Source of the DNA: Pseudomonas sp. S09G 359
GTDB taxonomy: Bacteria; Pseudomonadota; Gammaproteobacteria; Pseudomonadales; Pseudomonadaceae
Assembly (NCBI RefSeq): GCF_002843605.1
Contig: NZ_CP025263.1
Location: 5,857,501-5,921,500, forward strand
DNA: 64,000 nt
Direction: 5' to 3'
Position numbers and translations under genes: made by a program. Shown piece by piece: positions 10,001 through 17,473 of the stretch. The notes under the pieces were generated by a model that saw only the letters and a program-made list of their open reading frames with translations, had not been told where the DNA came from and searched no databases. Every line of letters starts with the position of its first letter. Within the stretch, counting starts at the first letter, position 1.

Positions 10001-10130
10001 TGAAGCTGGAAGTTCGGCGAGACTCCACGATTTCTTGCGTGGGATGCCCTTTATCGTCGAGTTCCCAATGCAGCGACGGATAGCCATAAGGAGAATTGAG
10101 AATAGGCTGCTTGAAAAACTGGTCACTCAC
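7041..10130 (-). CDS. type III-like restriction enzyme Res subunit (DEAH helicase plus nuclease)
   Basis: A 1029-aa superfamily 2 translocase fused to a nuclease. Motif I ATGAGKTT is at 173-180, DEAH-box NDEAHH at 309-314, motif III SAT at 367-369, and motif VI QVIGRALRR follows near 670. The C-terminus has a PD-(D/E)xK site: PD at 936-937 and E-x-K at 957-959 in IVEIKGYR. This is the architecture of type III Res subunits. The start is GTG at 10128-10130, preceded by AGGGA. It is the first gene of the Res-Mod-helicase operon, with Mod starting 1 bp after its stop. No frameshift or missing motif was seen, so restriction is probably active. Confidence 0.88.
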   Translation of the reverse strand: MSDQFFKQPILNSPYGYPSLHWELDDKGHPTQEIVESRRTSSFISPIPKPRRYHGEQTTLALDEVENLADDGQRYRHSELINAVRREVDAWRRLPPSQWRVTPETARLLEHWRNFKFSGVRPFFCQVEAAETAIWLTEVAPQLGKNGERYLDHLKKVSQDANPGLMRLALKLATGAGKTTVMAMLIAWQTVNAVRHPQSKKFTRGFLLVAPGLTIKDRLRVLLPNDADSYYANREIVPRDMLMDLDKAKIVITNYHSFKLRERMELSKGGRRLLQGRVGSELDTLETEGQMLQRVMPELMGLKNILVINDEAHHCYREKPHATEDDEDLDKDRRAEAEENNKAARLWISGLEAVNRKLGLQRVMDLSATPFFLAGSGYVEGTLFPWTMSDFSLMDAIECGIVKLPRVPVADNIPGAEMPIYRELWKHIGKKMPKKGRGKNALLDPLAIPVELQTALEALYGHYLKTYEAWNQAGIKVPPCFIVVCNNTATSKLVFDYISGFERTNEDGSITPVPGRLELFRNFDEHGEPLARPNTLLIDSEQLESGEALDDNFRAMAADEIERFKREIIERTGDRRQAENLSDSELLREVMNTVGKQGRLGEQIRCVVSVSMLTEGWDANTVTHILGVRAFGTQLLCEQVIGRALRRQNYELNENTGLFDVEYADVFGIPFDFTAKPVLVTPSKPRETIMVNALRPERDHLEIRFPRVQGYRVELPEEQLEAEFNEDHHLTLTPEDVGATKTHNAGIIGETVELDIKHLEDVRQSTLLMELTKHLLFQHWRDQGQDAPIALFGQLKRIVRQWLEECLECKGGTCAAQLMYRELADRACQYITKGITAKELKKGRQVKAILDPFNPTGSTAHVRFNTSRPGIERWETVGVENQPKNQVNWVILDSGWEAEFCRIAESHPKVLAYTKNHNLGLEVPYRFGSSNRIYIPDFIVQVDDGRGKSDPLNLIVEIKGYRREDAKIKKSTMDTYWVPGVNHLGNHGRWAFVEFGDVYEMQEDFAKEVEAKFNQMIETAAPAAGNKEH

Positions 10131-10140
10131 TTCTTTAGTC

Positions 10141-10154
10141 CCTAAAATTTTAGG
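10141..10154. promoter_or_regulatory. 14-bp perfect palindrome before the Res operon
   Basis: CCTAAAATTTTAGG lies 11-24 bp upstream of the GTG start of the Res gene and overlaps the region where a ribosome-binding site is expected. It could be an operator for a repressor or a site of translational control. No regulator gene is adjacent. Confidence 0.4.
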
Positions 10155-10338
10155 CTGTTTCGGAGCGACTCAAAGCTCGAGGCCCGATCTTCAGCTACGT
10201 CCTTGGCCGGATGGCTTGTTTAGGATCGTCACCCAGCAAACGGGTGATATTGTCGATCAAATCCGTGATTATCCCTTAACGAAATGGATTGTGTAGCATT
10301 CATTAACCCCGTTTTTTTGTCATACGAGACTTAGCCTG

Positions 10339-10641
10339 TCAGAGCCAGTGACTAGGAATCTCAACCTGATAGTTCTTCGCCACAATGTTGAGGGTGGCAA
10401 GGATTTCTGCATGGCGGAGCTCATCATTTGGTTGCCAGCTTGCTCGATGGCCCAGGAGAGCTTTTAGCTCAGCTAGGTTGTACATACCCAAGCGATGAAA
10501 ATTGCCCCAGGAAGGTTCGCCGAAAAGGTTGTAGATGACCACGGTAGAGTCGCGCTCACTTGCCAGACGCTTCTCGCCTGTGATCTTTTCGGCAGCAGCC
10601 TCAGCCTCGTCGCGGTCGTCGTAGGTATTCAGTAATTTCAT
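10339..10641 (-). CDS. hypothetical 100-aa protein
   Basis: A 100-aa acidic, soluble protein starting MKLLNTYDDRDEAEAAAEKI. I do not recognise a family. It has balanced coding-like composition, no signal peptide and no membrane segment. It lies on the same strand as the Res operon, 208 bp upstream of it, and downstream of the recombinase module. It could be island cargo or a regulator of either neighbour. No strong ribosome-binding site is visible. Confidence 0.55.
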   Translation of the reverse strand: MKLLNTYDDRDEAEAAAEKITGEKRLASERDSTVVIYNLFGEPSWGNFHRLGMYNLAELKALLGHRASWQPNDELRHAEILATLNIVAKNYQVEIPSHWL

Positions 10642-10992
10642 TGATGCATCAGCAGTAGTGAGTGAGGCCGGATTTTACTATGTGCGAGCCAATGTATCCT
10701 GTGATTTTGGACTGCCCCAACGGTTTTGTCGTCAAGGATGCGTGTCGCAGACCAACGACTGTATCCACCGTGATAAGAACTGTTACGCATAACCTTAGCA
10801 ACCTAGAACTGAATGACTTCGCTGGATGCACGCGCTTGGACGTTCAATATGGCTGAGATTCCAATGTCGAGTAAATTGGCCTGGAGGTTCTAGTGCTTGA
10901 AAGGAGAAGGCCTCTTGCGAGACAGCAAGTGTATGCGTCTGCTTAAAAGCCACGGAGACCTTATCTACCGAACGTCATTGCATCCAAGGACT
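10642..10992. other. non-coding stretch, nothing recognised
   Basis: About 350 bp between the 100-aa gene and the recombinase partner gene. Only short open frames without ribosome-binding sites are present, and I see no repeat or convincing hairpin. Confidence 0.5.
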
Positions 10993-11316
10993 TTACGAGC
11001 AAGGTTGTCTCGCCTTAACGGTGCAGCGCTTATTGAAATTGAGCAAATGTTCGGCTTTAAGGCTTTCACGCCGGCTACGAATCAACCCTGCTGTTAATTC
11101 ATAGTAGTAAACGGTAGCCGGAGCTGAACATCGCAAGTAGTGCTCCAGAAACCATCTCACGTGTTTGTCTCTCCAAGACCAGGGTGTCATGCAACCCCAG
11201 CGCTCAAGAATAACCTCGTGCATCCTTTCTGCTTGCCTGATGTGCCGCTGGCGCGTTGCGTAGGCACCTCTGAGCGCCGGACTCAGAAACAACGCCATAT
11301 CAAATTCGGACTTCAT
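10993..11316 (-). CDS. 107-aa partner of the Integrase_1-type recombinase
   Basis: A small protein of unknown function, starting MKSEFDMALFLSP, with a conserved-looking core KHVRWFLEHYL and YYYELT. Its ATG overlaps the recombinase stop (ATGA), so the two are translationally coupled. A decayed copy of this gene follows a decayed copy of the same recombinase at 1648-1893. The pair therefore travels as a unit, and the small protein probably assists recombination (inference). No known domain was recognised. Confidence 0.75.
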   Translation of the reverse strand: MKSEFDMALFLSPALRGAYATRQRHIRQAERMHEVILERWGCMTPWSWRDKHVRWFLEHYLRCSAPATVYYYELTAGLIRSRRESLKAEHLLNFNKRCTVKARQPCS

Positions 11317-12293
11317 CCCCGACCTCCGATGTAGGCACTCACCACATCGATGCGGTTGTGCCCCAATTCGTGGCTGATCTGCTGTCGTGCACGCTGATCA
11401 AGCTCTCGATCCTCTCGATGAACACGACCGCCATTGACAGGTGTATTCAAGCCAGTCAGTTGCTCATAGCGCTCACAGGCGTAAGCCGCCCGTAGCTCAT
11501 GAAAACCTTTCAACCCCTGCTCATGCAGGAAGTCCCGTGCCGGTCGCACAACTGCCTGCATAAAGTCTTTGTAGCTTTCGTCGGGCGCCAACAAATTCCG
11601 ACTGCCATTGGGTGAGGCCGCGCTGGCCCAATCCAGGGCATCGCGAACTTGATCCGTCACCGTAATCCAGCGCGGTGCCGAGGCTCCTGATCGACCACCT
11701 TTAGTGCCATCCTGGATGTTGATCTTGCCCAGTCGTTGAGCCTCTCGTTGCAACCGCGGCAGGTCGGCCAAGATCGCTTCACGCAGGCGCATACCCGTCT
11801 CCCGGGCTAAGAGAACAATGGCACTCACCCTCGCTTGGTGTCGCTCTGAGAGCATTTGCGCAATCAGCCTGACCTGGATACGGTCTTGGCCTTGCGGGGC
11901 CTCACTACGCACGCTTGAACGCTGTAGGCCTAGCGCCTTACTCGGACTGGGGATTTTGACGTACTGATCACCGCGCAGCGCGGCCATCGTTCGGTTCACG
12001 CTGGACAGTCGGTTGTGCGCGGTGGCAATGCCGACGCTTCCCTGATCAACCTGCTCCCGCACGTGGACGGCGTACCGCATGAGGATCTCGCGGTCTATCT
12101 GACGCGCGTCGTTGACCCTCGGTCCTTCATCGGATCGACACCAATTCACGAAAGCCTGCCAGCGATCGCTATGAGCTTTGACGGTAGCGAAATGACCGCC
12201 GCCAAACAGGTCTTTCAGTGCTTGCGCTCCAGCATAGCTAAGCTGGCGACCGAAGCCGAAATTGCGCCCCGCTCGCTTACCGACCCGAGCCAT
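11313..12293 (-). CDS. Integrase_1-type tyrosine recombinase
   Basis: A 326-aa tyrosine recombinase of the type found in proteobacterial prophages and islands (Integrase_1 family, with a SAM-like N-terminal domain). Catalytic residues visible are Arg in ARETGMRLREA, Lys in the beta-hairpin TKGGRSG, H-x-x-R in GFHELRAAYA, and His and Tyr in ELGHNRIDVVSAYIG. I chose the ATG at 12293 (MARVGKRAGRNFGFG); the longer frame to 12350 adds 19 residues unlike the family. It overlaps the upstream 117-aa gene by 17 bp and the downstream partner by 4 bp, so all are one operon. It is unrelated to the P4-type enzyme at 1-1215, so the island carries two recombinase systems. Confidence 0.88.
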   Translation of the reverse strand: MARVGKRAGRNFGFGRQLSYAGAQALKDLFGGGHFATVKAHSDRWQAFVNWCRSDEGPRVNDARQIDREILMRYAVHVREQVDQGSVGIATAHNRLSSVNRTMAALRGDQYVKIPSPSKALGLQRSSVRSEAPQGQDRIQVRLIAQMLSERHQARVSAIVLLARETGMRLREAILADLPRLQREAQRLGKINIQDGTKGGRSGASAPRWITVTDQVRDALDWASAASPNGSRNLLAPDESYKDFMQAVVRPARDFLHEQGLKGFHELRAAYACERYEQLTGLNTPVNGGRVHREDRELDQRARQQISHELGHNRIDVVSAYIGGRG

Positions 12294-12630
12294 TTTTCTG
12301 TTCCTGATCGACTGCCGCGAGATCATGCAAAAGAGCTCGCCAGTGCGCACTTACAATCGCGAATTGAGCCCAATCAGTCGGGCGAAAACACAGCGTGTTG
12401 TCGGTGACGTAAAGATGCGCACCCTCCTCTTTCAACCATTGAATAATGGCTGTCGCAGAGGCGATAGTTTTATGGGTGGTGGCGACACTGGCGACAGCGG
12501 CGACAACCCTTGTCCTGCCTGATTTTGAGCGTGGCGACAATGTGGCGACACTCGCGGCGACAAACTGCGCTTTTGGCTTTCTTTGGCGCTGAGCCAGATG
12601 GTTGCGCAGCGCCTCATCAAGATTGAACAT
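12277..12630 (-). CDS. hypothetical 117-aa protein with Val-Ala repeat segment
   Basis: Starts MFNLDEALRNHLAQRQ behind a GAGGTG ribosome-binding site. Residues 25-50 are a low-complexity Val/Ala/Ser-rich stretch (VAASVATL, VVAAVASVATT) encoded by six copies of GGCGACA as read on the + strand. The C-terminal half (IIQWLKEEGAHLYV, then LCFRPTDWAQF) looks globular. The gene overlaps the DUF3987 gene by 14 bp upstream and the recombinase by 17 bp downstream. Function unknown; the position suggests a role in island replication or transfer. Confidence 0.72.
   Translation of the reverse strand: MFNLDEALRNHLAQRQRKPKAQFVAASVATLSPRSKSGRTRVVAAVASVATTHKTIASATAIIQWLKEEGAHLYVTDNTLCFRPTDWAQFAIVSAHWRALLHDLAAVDQEQKNGSGR
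12479..12562. repeat. GGCGACA iteron-like array, copy 1
   Basis: Six GGCGACA motifs start at 12481, 12490, 12499, 12533, 12544 and 12556 (spacing 9, 9, 34, 11, 12). They lie inside the 117-aa gene. A mirror-image array with nearly the same spacing lies upstream of the DUF3987 gene at 14780-14850. Confidence 0.7.
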
Positions 12631-14023
12631 GGCGCACCTCGAAGGTGTGGCCGTCGGTAATCAGCCAATGATGATTCAGCAACTCAACCAACAGCCTGGA
12701 AGCATGACGACTGCTCTTGCGGGCAAAGCGGGGACCGTTGCGATTCAGCTCTCGAATACTGAAGCGCTTCCAATCCTTGACCTGCAACCAGCGCAGCAGC
12801 CGGTCCGCCTCTTCCTTAACTCGACACACTGGCTCCTGCTCAGTCAGGCGCTGGATCTCGGTGAGGTAGTAGCCGACTAATGCGGAGGCCCGCTGGATAT
12901 GGTCGACCTCCACGACGCTGCTCTCCTCCACAACTGCAAGAACGCCGGCGATGCGTAGCAGGTTATCGGCTGCCTTTGATCCGCTGGGCCGTACGCTGGC
13001 CAGCTCGCCAAACTCCCCCAGCTGGGCTTCGATGGCATCGTGTAAATCAATCCAGCGACGACGCGCCAATGGACTGAGGTTCAGTAGTGATAGCTTTAGA
13101 GCACCGTCAGGGCTAAGTGACCACGGCTGACGAAACAGGGCCGAAAGACGGTGGTGATAGCGCTTCAGGGCGGCGTCTTTGGACAAGTCGACGGCCTGGT
13201 AACTGCGCTGTCCGGCCAGGCTGGTAGGCCAGGTCATCAGGCAGCGACCGAGAATACCTTGCCCCTGTAGCAACGGGTCACTGAGTAACTGCATGGCCAA
13301 ATACGGCTGCAACATCAGGTGCAGGCTCAAGCGCCGGTCATAAGCCCGTAGGCTTTCGCCTGTCATGGAGCGCGCTCGATCAATCGGGCTACCGTCCCAG
13401 AGTGACGACAAGGTCGTGACCGCTTTCAAACGGTGATCCCGACTCATGGTGCTGCTGCCGAGGAACTGTCCCCCTTCATCGCAGAACAGTCCCATGCTGG
13501 GCAGGTCATGGCAGAGCCCCTTGATCAGCGCTTCGATCGTCGGGTCCGTGGTGATCAACCTAGGTGCAGAGGGCTCCGCTTCGAGCAGCACGCCGTTTGT
13601 GGGGGCGGGATCGACAGGGTTGGCACGTTGCGCCTGCCGCTGTGCGGCACGGTACAGGGCGAGTTGTTCGCGGTAGCGCTGCCACTGTTCACGCTCCCAT
13701 TGCCGTGCCGGCAGCAATGCACATCGGTCTGCGGCGGTCTTGCGATCACCTGAAGCGGCCACCGTGATCAGGTACAGCGACAGTGGATAATTTCTCCCGT
13801 CGAGCTGTAAGCCCGCATGACCTTGAGTGGCCAGCGCCGAGGCAGCCAACACTGATTGCGCGGCCAGTGCCTGGGGCACGCCTATGACCCCGGCCATTCG
13901 CTCTACCGCAGGCCCAAGAATCCCACCCAGTGCCTGCACCGGATAAGGCTGGGCCACGAGATTCGACTCAATCAGCGGTCGAGGCGGTCGCGGTAGTTCA
14001 AGCTTCGGATCTAGCTGCTGCAT
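12617..14023 (-). CDS. DUF3987 (YfjI-type) island protein
   Basis: A 468-aa protein of the DUF3987/YfjI type, often found in phage-like islands near primases and integrases. Recognised from the N-terminal VERMAGVIGVPQALAAQSVL segment, LSLYLITVAASGDRKTA (a P-loop-like position, although only GDRKT is kept) and FCDEGGQFLGSSTM. The start has AGGAAAGGG at a good distance. It is the first gene of a leftward operon with the 117-aa protein, the recombinase and its partner. The biochemical function of the family is not established; a helicase or primase-like role in element replication is often assumed. Confidence 0.75.
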   Translation of the reverse strand: MQQLDPKLELPRPPRPLIESNLVAQPYPVQALGGILGPAVERMAGVIGVPQALAAQSVLAASALATQGHAGLQLDGRNYPLSLYLITVAASGDRKTAADRCALLPARQWEREQWQRYREQLALYRAAQRQAQRANPVDPAPTNGVLLEAEPSAPRLITTDPTIEALIKGLCHDLPSMGLFCDEGGQFLGSSTMSRDHRLKAVTTLSSLWDGSPIDRARSMTGESLRAYDRRLSLHLMLQPYLAMQLLSDPLLQGQGILGRCLMTWPTSLAGQRSYQAVDLSKDAALKRYHHRLSALFRQPWSLSPDGALKLSLLNLSPLARRRWIDLHDAIEAQLGEFGELASVRPSGSKAADNLLRIAGVLAVVEESSVVEVDHIQRASALVGYYLTEIQRLTEQEPVCRVKEEADRLLRWLQVKDWKRFSIRELNRNGPRFARKSSRHASRLLVELLNHHWLITDGHTFEVRHVQS

Positions 14024-14446
14024 GGGCCCTTTCCTCGTTCATTGCTGGTTGTCCTCACCTAGTCCCGCCGCGGATGTTGAGTGTTATCAGGGATCAAGGC
14101 CCCTGCGACCTGTGAGGTGTTCACTGACGTGGAACGAACGGCTCCTTACGACCGGGAGCAAGGGCATGACCCCATGAATCTGGCCTCCTTAGACGCATCC
14201 GAAGATGCGGGCGGGTGGAGGCTGTGCCGACTGACGAGTTCGGCAACTGGAGATCCTGAGCGGGAGAAGGCAACGACATCGACACCTGGGGCATGCCTGA
14301 CTGTCAGTCAGGTGCAGTCTTTCCATAGGCTGCGGCACCGGCGTCTGTGTCGTTGCGGATGGTGACGAATCGGATTTGTCTGGCCGATTGTCACGAGGAG
14401 AGTTGCGGCAACGCCCTGTACGACGTGGCTTGCAGCAGTAGTACGA

Positions 14447-14481
14447 GCGCCCGTCTCTTTCCGGGAGAAAGAGACGGGCGC
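14447..14481. terminator. perfect 14-bp hairpin
   Basis: GCGCCCGTCTCTTT (14447-14460) pairs exactly with 14468-14481 around a 7-nt loop. There is no T-run directly after it on either strand, so it may be a protein-binding dyad rather than an intrinsic terminator. Confidence 0.45.
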
Positions 14482-14772
14482 GGTCTGGCGCAGCGAAATG
14501 TGCCAAAAGGTGAGGTTGCTGCAGCGCAGCGAGGTAGGCCCGTCGTCTGCCGCAATGGACAGATCGGTCGAGTAGGCATCCATCACTCTTGGAGAGTGAC
14601 CGTGCGAGCCGCCGGACGCTAATCGCACTTGGGGAAGATCCACCACGCGAGTGGCGTAGCCTTAAAGGTTCTGGCTACCTGGGCAGGTGCTGTCAATGAC
14701 AGCGATCTGTGCGCCAATTTTTATACCCACTCGAAAAGGCGGTCAAGCGTCACAGCCAATGCGCTGAGAAAG

Positions 14773-14850
14773 TGGCGACTGTCGCCACTTCTGTCGCCAT
14801 GCTCCAGGCCACGTTACACGTGGGTTGTCGCCGGCGTCGCCGCTGTCGCC
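14773..14850. repeat. TGTCGCC iteron-like array, copy 2 (inverted)
   Basis: TGTCGCC motifs start at 14780, 14792, 14826 and 14844, with a CGTCGCC variant at 14835 (spacing 12, 34, 9, 9). That is the mirror of the array at 12481-12562, and the flanking bases are also similar, for example GGTTGTCGCCG. It is non-coding here. The two arrays bracket the DUF3987 gene in opposite orientation. Confidence 0.65.
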
Positions 14851-15010
14851 ACATCTACATCCATGCCCAACGAAAAGATTCGCACATACACTGAATAGCG
14901 TTGCGCACGACAGGATCGCGGGGAATTAATGACGGGTGAAAGCAAGTGTGGCGTTAATCAAATATGAAAATTGGAGAGTGGAACACGGCGGCCTAGAGAA
15001 AAAGCGAGTG

Positions 15011-15054
15011 AACCCTCCGATCGGCGCGATCAAAGATCGCTTGATCGGAGGGTT
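15011..15054. terminator. 44-nt nested palindrome, bidirectional terminator or operator
   Basis: AACCCTCCGATC (15011-15022) pairs exactly with 15043-15054. Inside it GCGATC (15026-15031) pairs exactly with 15035-15040 around AAA. It lies 38 bp beyond the stop of the leftward 178-aa gene, as expected of a terminator. Confidence 0.65.
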
Positions 15055-15091
15055 TGGCGGGAAAAGCAAATCTCAAACGTCAATTACAGAC

Positions 15092-15628
15092 TCAGGCATC
15101 AAAGCGGGTTGATTGGGAAGTGACGGACTCACGTCGCATCATCAGCGTCTGCTGCAACCGTAGCAAAAAACCGGCTTCAAATGCCTCTTGTGGATCACCT
15201 GGACGATGACGCTTTCGGTTCTGAGACAGCGCCCACCATAACGGAAGTGATGAGCCTTCAAGCCAAGTCTCCGCGCAACGAACGCCCTCCTTTATTACCG
15301 GCGCGAACTCATCACCCCACGGTGTTTGGATCGCGGGAGACCCTTCAGCGGACGGGACAGAGACATACTCATGGATCTGTTGATGGACGCTTTGAGCCGG
15401 AATGCCAGTTAAATTCCGGAATGCCTTGTCGTACAACACGGCGGCGTCATCCAACAACTCTACTGCAAGCTCAACGTCTTGCGGAAAATGAAGCAGAACA
15501 CTCTGGGCTCCGTTAAGTCGGAGAGTGGCAGCCTGCCGCAGTTTAATCGCTGCATCTTCAGGGGTAAGCGATGAAGTATCGATGCTGGTAGGTTTGGGGA
15601 GGCCGATGAGAAGCGAAAGATCAAACAT
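15092..15628 (-). CDS. hypothetical 178-aa protein
   Basis: Starts MFDLSLLIGLPKPTSID with GGAGGA at good spacing and ends in a strong palindromic terminator, so it looks like a real single-gene unit. It is mostly helical, soluble and acidic in the first half (TPEDAAIKLRQAATLRL, VELLDDAAVLYDKAF), with an Arg/His-rich QNRKRHRPGDPQEAFEAGF segment near the end. I recognise no family. Probably island cargo. Confidence 0.65.
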   Translation of the reverse strand: MFDLSLLIGLPKPTSIDTSSLTPEDAAIKLRQAATLRLNGAQSVLLHFPQDVELAVELLDDAAVLYDKAFRNLTGIPAQSVHQQIHEYVSVPSAEGSPAIQTPWGDEFAPVIKEGVRCAETWLEGSSLPLWWALSQNRKRHRPGDPQEAFEAGFLLRLQQTLMMRRESVTSQSTRFDA

Positions 15629-15740
15629 CGCGGAATCCTCCGAGATAGTTTGCAGCTTGAACCGTTTGGCCGGGGTGGCGCACGTGCTTAAAAGGGGGAC
15701 AGGTCATTTTCCTTATCTCCTCGGACAGTTAAGGAGCCGT

Positions 15741-15844
15741 CCACCCAGCCGTTCTGACACGAAATGGGTGGCGGACCGTACGGGGGTCAGAAACCGGCGT
15801 CCGAGGGAACCGGCCAGGCCGAAGCCTGCCCCGCACGGACCGCC
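15741..15844. ncRNA. candidate structured RNA or dyad element
   Basis: Within the 530-bp gap 15629-16159, which has no supportable gene. Bases 15770-15785 pair with 15829-15844 over 14 of 16 positions, enclosing about 43 nt that contain a perfect CAGGC-CGAA-GCCTG hairpin (15815-15828). A competing CCACCCA/TGGGTGG stem (15741-15747 with 15765-15771) overlaps the left arm. This could be a structured transcript, a transfer-origin dyad or a regulatory leader for the gene at 16160. The strand is undetermined. Confidence 0.4.
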
Positions 15845-16159
15845 ATAGAAAAGCAGCAGCTAGGCCTCTGAAAGCACCTAATCGCCGGCTATGGCGCTAT
15901 GCGCCTCGAACAATTCAGGTTCTGACACCCGGCCACGGGATTGACCGCGACGGAACAAAGCGTAAATGCGAAGCCGCGACAACACAAGCATGAGTATCAA
16001 TACGGCTGCGTTCGAACAAGCGCTCCAAGCAGAAACTCACGCACATCCGAATTTAGTGGTTATGACAAGCCAGGTACCATGTAATGCCTTCTTATTTCCG
16101 AAGCCGTCCACAGTGATAGAATCGGTAACGCTATACACGACACCCTCTCGAGAAATGTT

Positions 16160-16492
16160 ATGTCTACAGAGCTGACGGAAGAAGAAATGCGCCGGGCGCT
16201 ATTCGGTGAGCCTCAGGCCACTGCATTGGTAATCGACACTCACGCGCAAGACACTGCACCGGAACTAGTGATTGAGGAGCCGACGAAGGTAGTGAAGAAA
16301 AAGAAATTATCAAATACCTTTACTCCCAGATTGAGAGTCACCCTGAGGGTTGGGAATGAATTCGAAGGCAAAATGCAAGAGATCGTACATGAGGCCGATA
16401 CGCTTAGCTCCCTAGTTGCAGAGCAAGACGCTACGAGGATAGCCAAGAAAAAATTTAGGTTTGTGGAAGTTATTTCGGTCAAGTCGCTGTAA
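16160..16492 (+). CDS. hypothetical 110-aa island protein
   Basis: Starts MSTELTEEEMRRALFGEP, has a basic linker (KVVKKKKLSN), and ends in a compact beta-rich stretch (RLRVTLRVGNEF, KFRFVEVISVKSL). It has no signal peptide or membrane segment. Only a weak ribosome-binding site (GAGAAA) precedes the ATG. I do not recognise a family. The gene lies in the ORFan part of the island, 1.8 kb upstream of the reverse transcriptase gene. Confidence 0.6.
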   Translation: MSTELTEEEMRRALFGEPQATALVIDTHAQDTAPELVIEEPTKVVKKKKLSNTFTPRLRVTLRVGNEFEGKMQEIVHEADTLSSLVAEQDATRIAKKKFRFVEVISVKSL

Positions 16493-16573
16493 ACGGCCCC
16501 TGAACCACCTTTTAACCGGATTCCATTCTAGAAGTACCTAACCTACCAGATGATGTTGATTGAGGTGTCAAAC

Positions 16574-16613
16574 CTATAATACGGTAGCTGTTAGTCGGCT
16601 TTAGACTAACAGC
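16574..16613 (+). promoter_or_regulatory. TATAAT box followed by perfect 10-bp dyad
   Basis: A consensus -10 hexamer TATAAT (16574-16579) is followed 7 bp later by GCTGTTAGTC (16587-16596), inverted exactly at 16604-16613. No clear -35 is seen at 16-18 bp; TGTTGA at 15 bp is the nearest. The dyad lies where transcription would start, so it may be an operator or the first hairpin of a transcript. Between 16614 and 16957 I see no gene. Confidence 0.4.
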
Positions 16614-16957
16614 CGATCCAAAATCTCAATGACTCACTGATCGCCAACTCTCTCCGCAGCCCTCGGTAGCGACGGGCGGAAGCAGGCCACGGGCGGACAC
16701 ATCAAAGATGTCTATGAAACTAAAAACGATTAACACTCGGAACCGCCAGCAGGGCATTGGCGGGCCGCAACACTCCGGAGCCCCTACGGTGAGTAAATAT
16801 GAGTTGTGCAGGCCTCAACTCCGGACGAAATACGTCTCCCGCGCTGATAGCGCCAGTGTTTTGCACTCTGAATCAATATATCTCGTAGGCTGCACATTTC
16901 AAAGCGATTATCATTACTAGGCGGACATGTCGCCACCCAAGAAAGGAATCGAAAAGC

Positions 16958-17473
16958 ATGAGCGTTAATGACAGCTTGAGAAAGCCGCTGGACTCTGAAC
17001 CAGATGGCCCGTATGGTGAAATTACCGATATCTCTATAATTCTGACTGAGACTGCACTAAGTCGCGTCGGGGTTTCGTTGGAGAGTCATTGGAAGGAGGC
17101 GGGAAAAGGTTGGATGTACCGGGTCGATTCAGCTGATCCCAAAATCCCACAGCTACGCCATGTGCATATAGCCAAGACTAAGAATAAATCAGCCAAGAAT
17201 ATGCAAGTTTCGTGGAACGTGGACGGCACCCGGCATGACAAGGCATCTTTCAACGTTGACCTTAGCAAGCAGAAGTACGTTCGTGAACTGGCAATGAGGG
17301 TTTTGAAGCTGAGTGATACCGTTAGCCTAGAAAACGCAGATACTCATAAAATCAACTTTGAGCCTCTACAAAGCGACGTGCCGACAGCTTCACAGGATGG
17401 ATCAGAAGTCTATATACGCTTTGGTCATATTGAAACTATTAAGACACGCCTCCCCGCTTGGCTAAGAATATAG
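16958..17473 (+). CDS. hypothetical 171-aa island protein
   Basis: Starts MSVNDSLRKPLDSEPDGPYG behind AGAAAGGAA. A central basic region reads HVHIAKTKNKSAKNMQVSWN and then DGTRHDKASFNVDLSKQKYV; the C-terminus is YIRFGHIETIKTRLPAWLRI. The pattern suggests a small globular protein, possibly nucleic-acid binding because of the basic Lys-rich part (inference). It is the nearest gene upstream of the RNA-reverse transcriptase cassette, about 250 bp away, on the same strand, with its own stop and no overlap. I do not assign a function. Confidence 0.65.
   Translation: MSVNDSLRKPLDSEPDGPYGEITDISIILTETALSRVGVSLESHWKEAGKGWMYRVDSADPKIPQLRHVHIAKTKNKSAKNMQVSWNVDGTRHDKASFNVDLSKQKYVRELAMRVLKLSDTVSLENADTHKINFEPLQSDVPTASQDGSEVYIRFGHIETIKTRLPAWLRI

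Larger units (their letters stand above)
14024..15010. other. long non-coding region upstream of DUF3987
   Basis: About 1 kb with no gene I can support; the open frames are short and lack ribosome-binding sites. It contains a perfect 14-bp hairpin (14447-14481) and the second GGCGACA/TGTCGCC array (14773-14850), both listed separately. It may hold the promoter and origin or transfer region of the element (inference). Confidence 0.5.

Noticed and set aside
12479..12562. Possible CRISPR from GGCGACA repeats
   Set aside because: The motif is only 7 bp, spacing is irregular, and the stretch lies inside a coding region.
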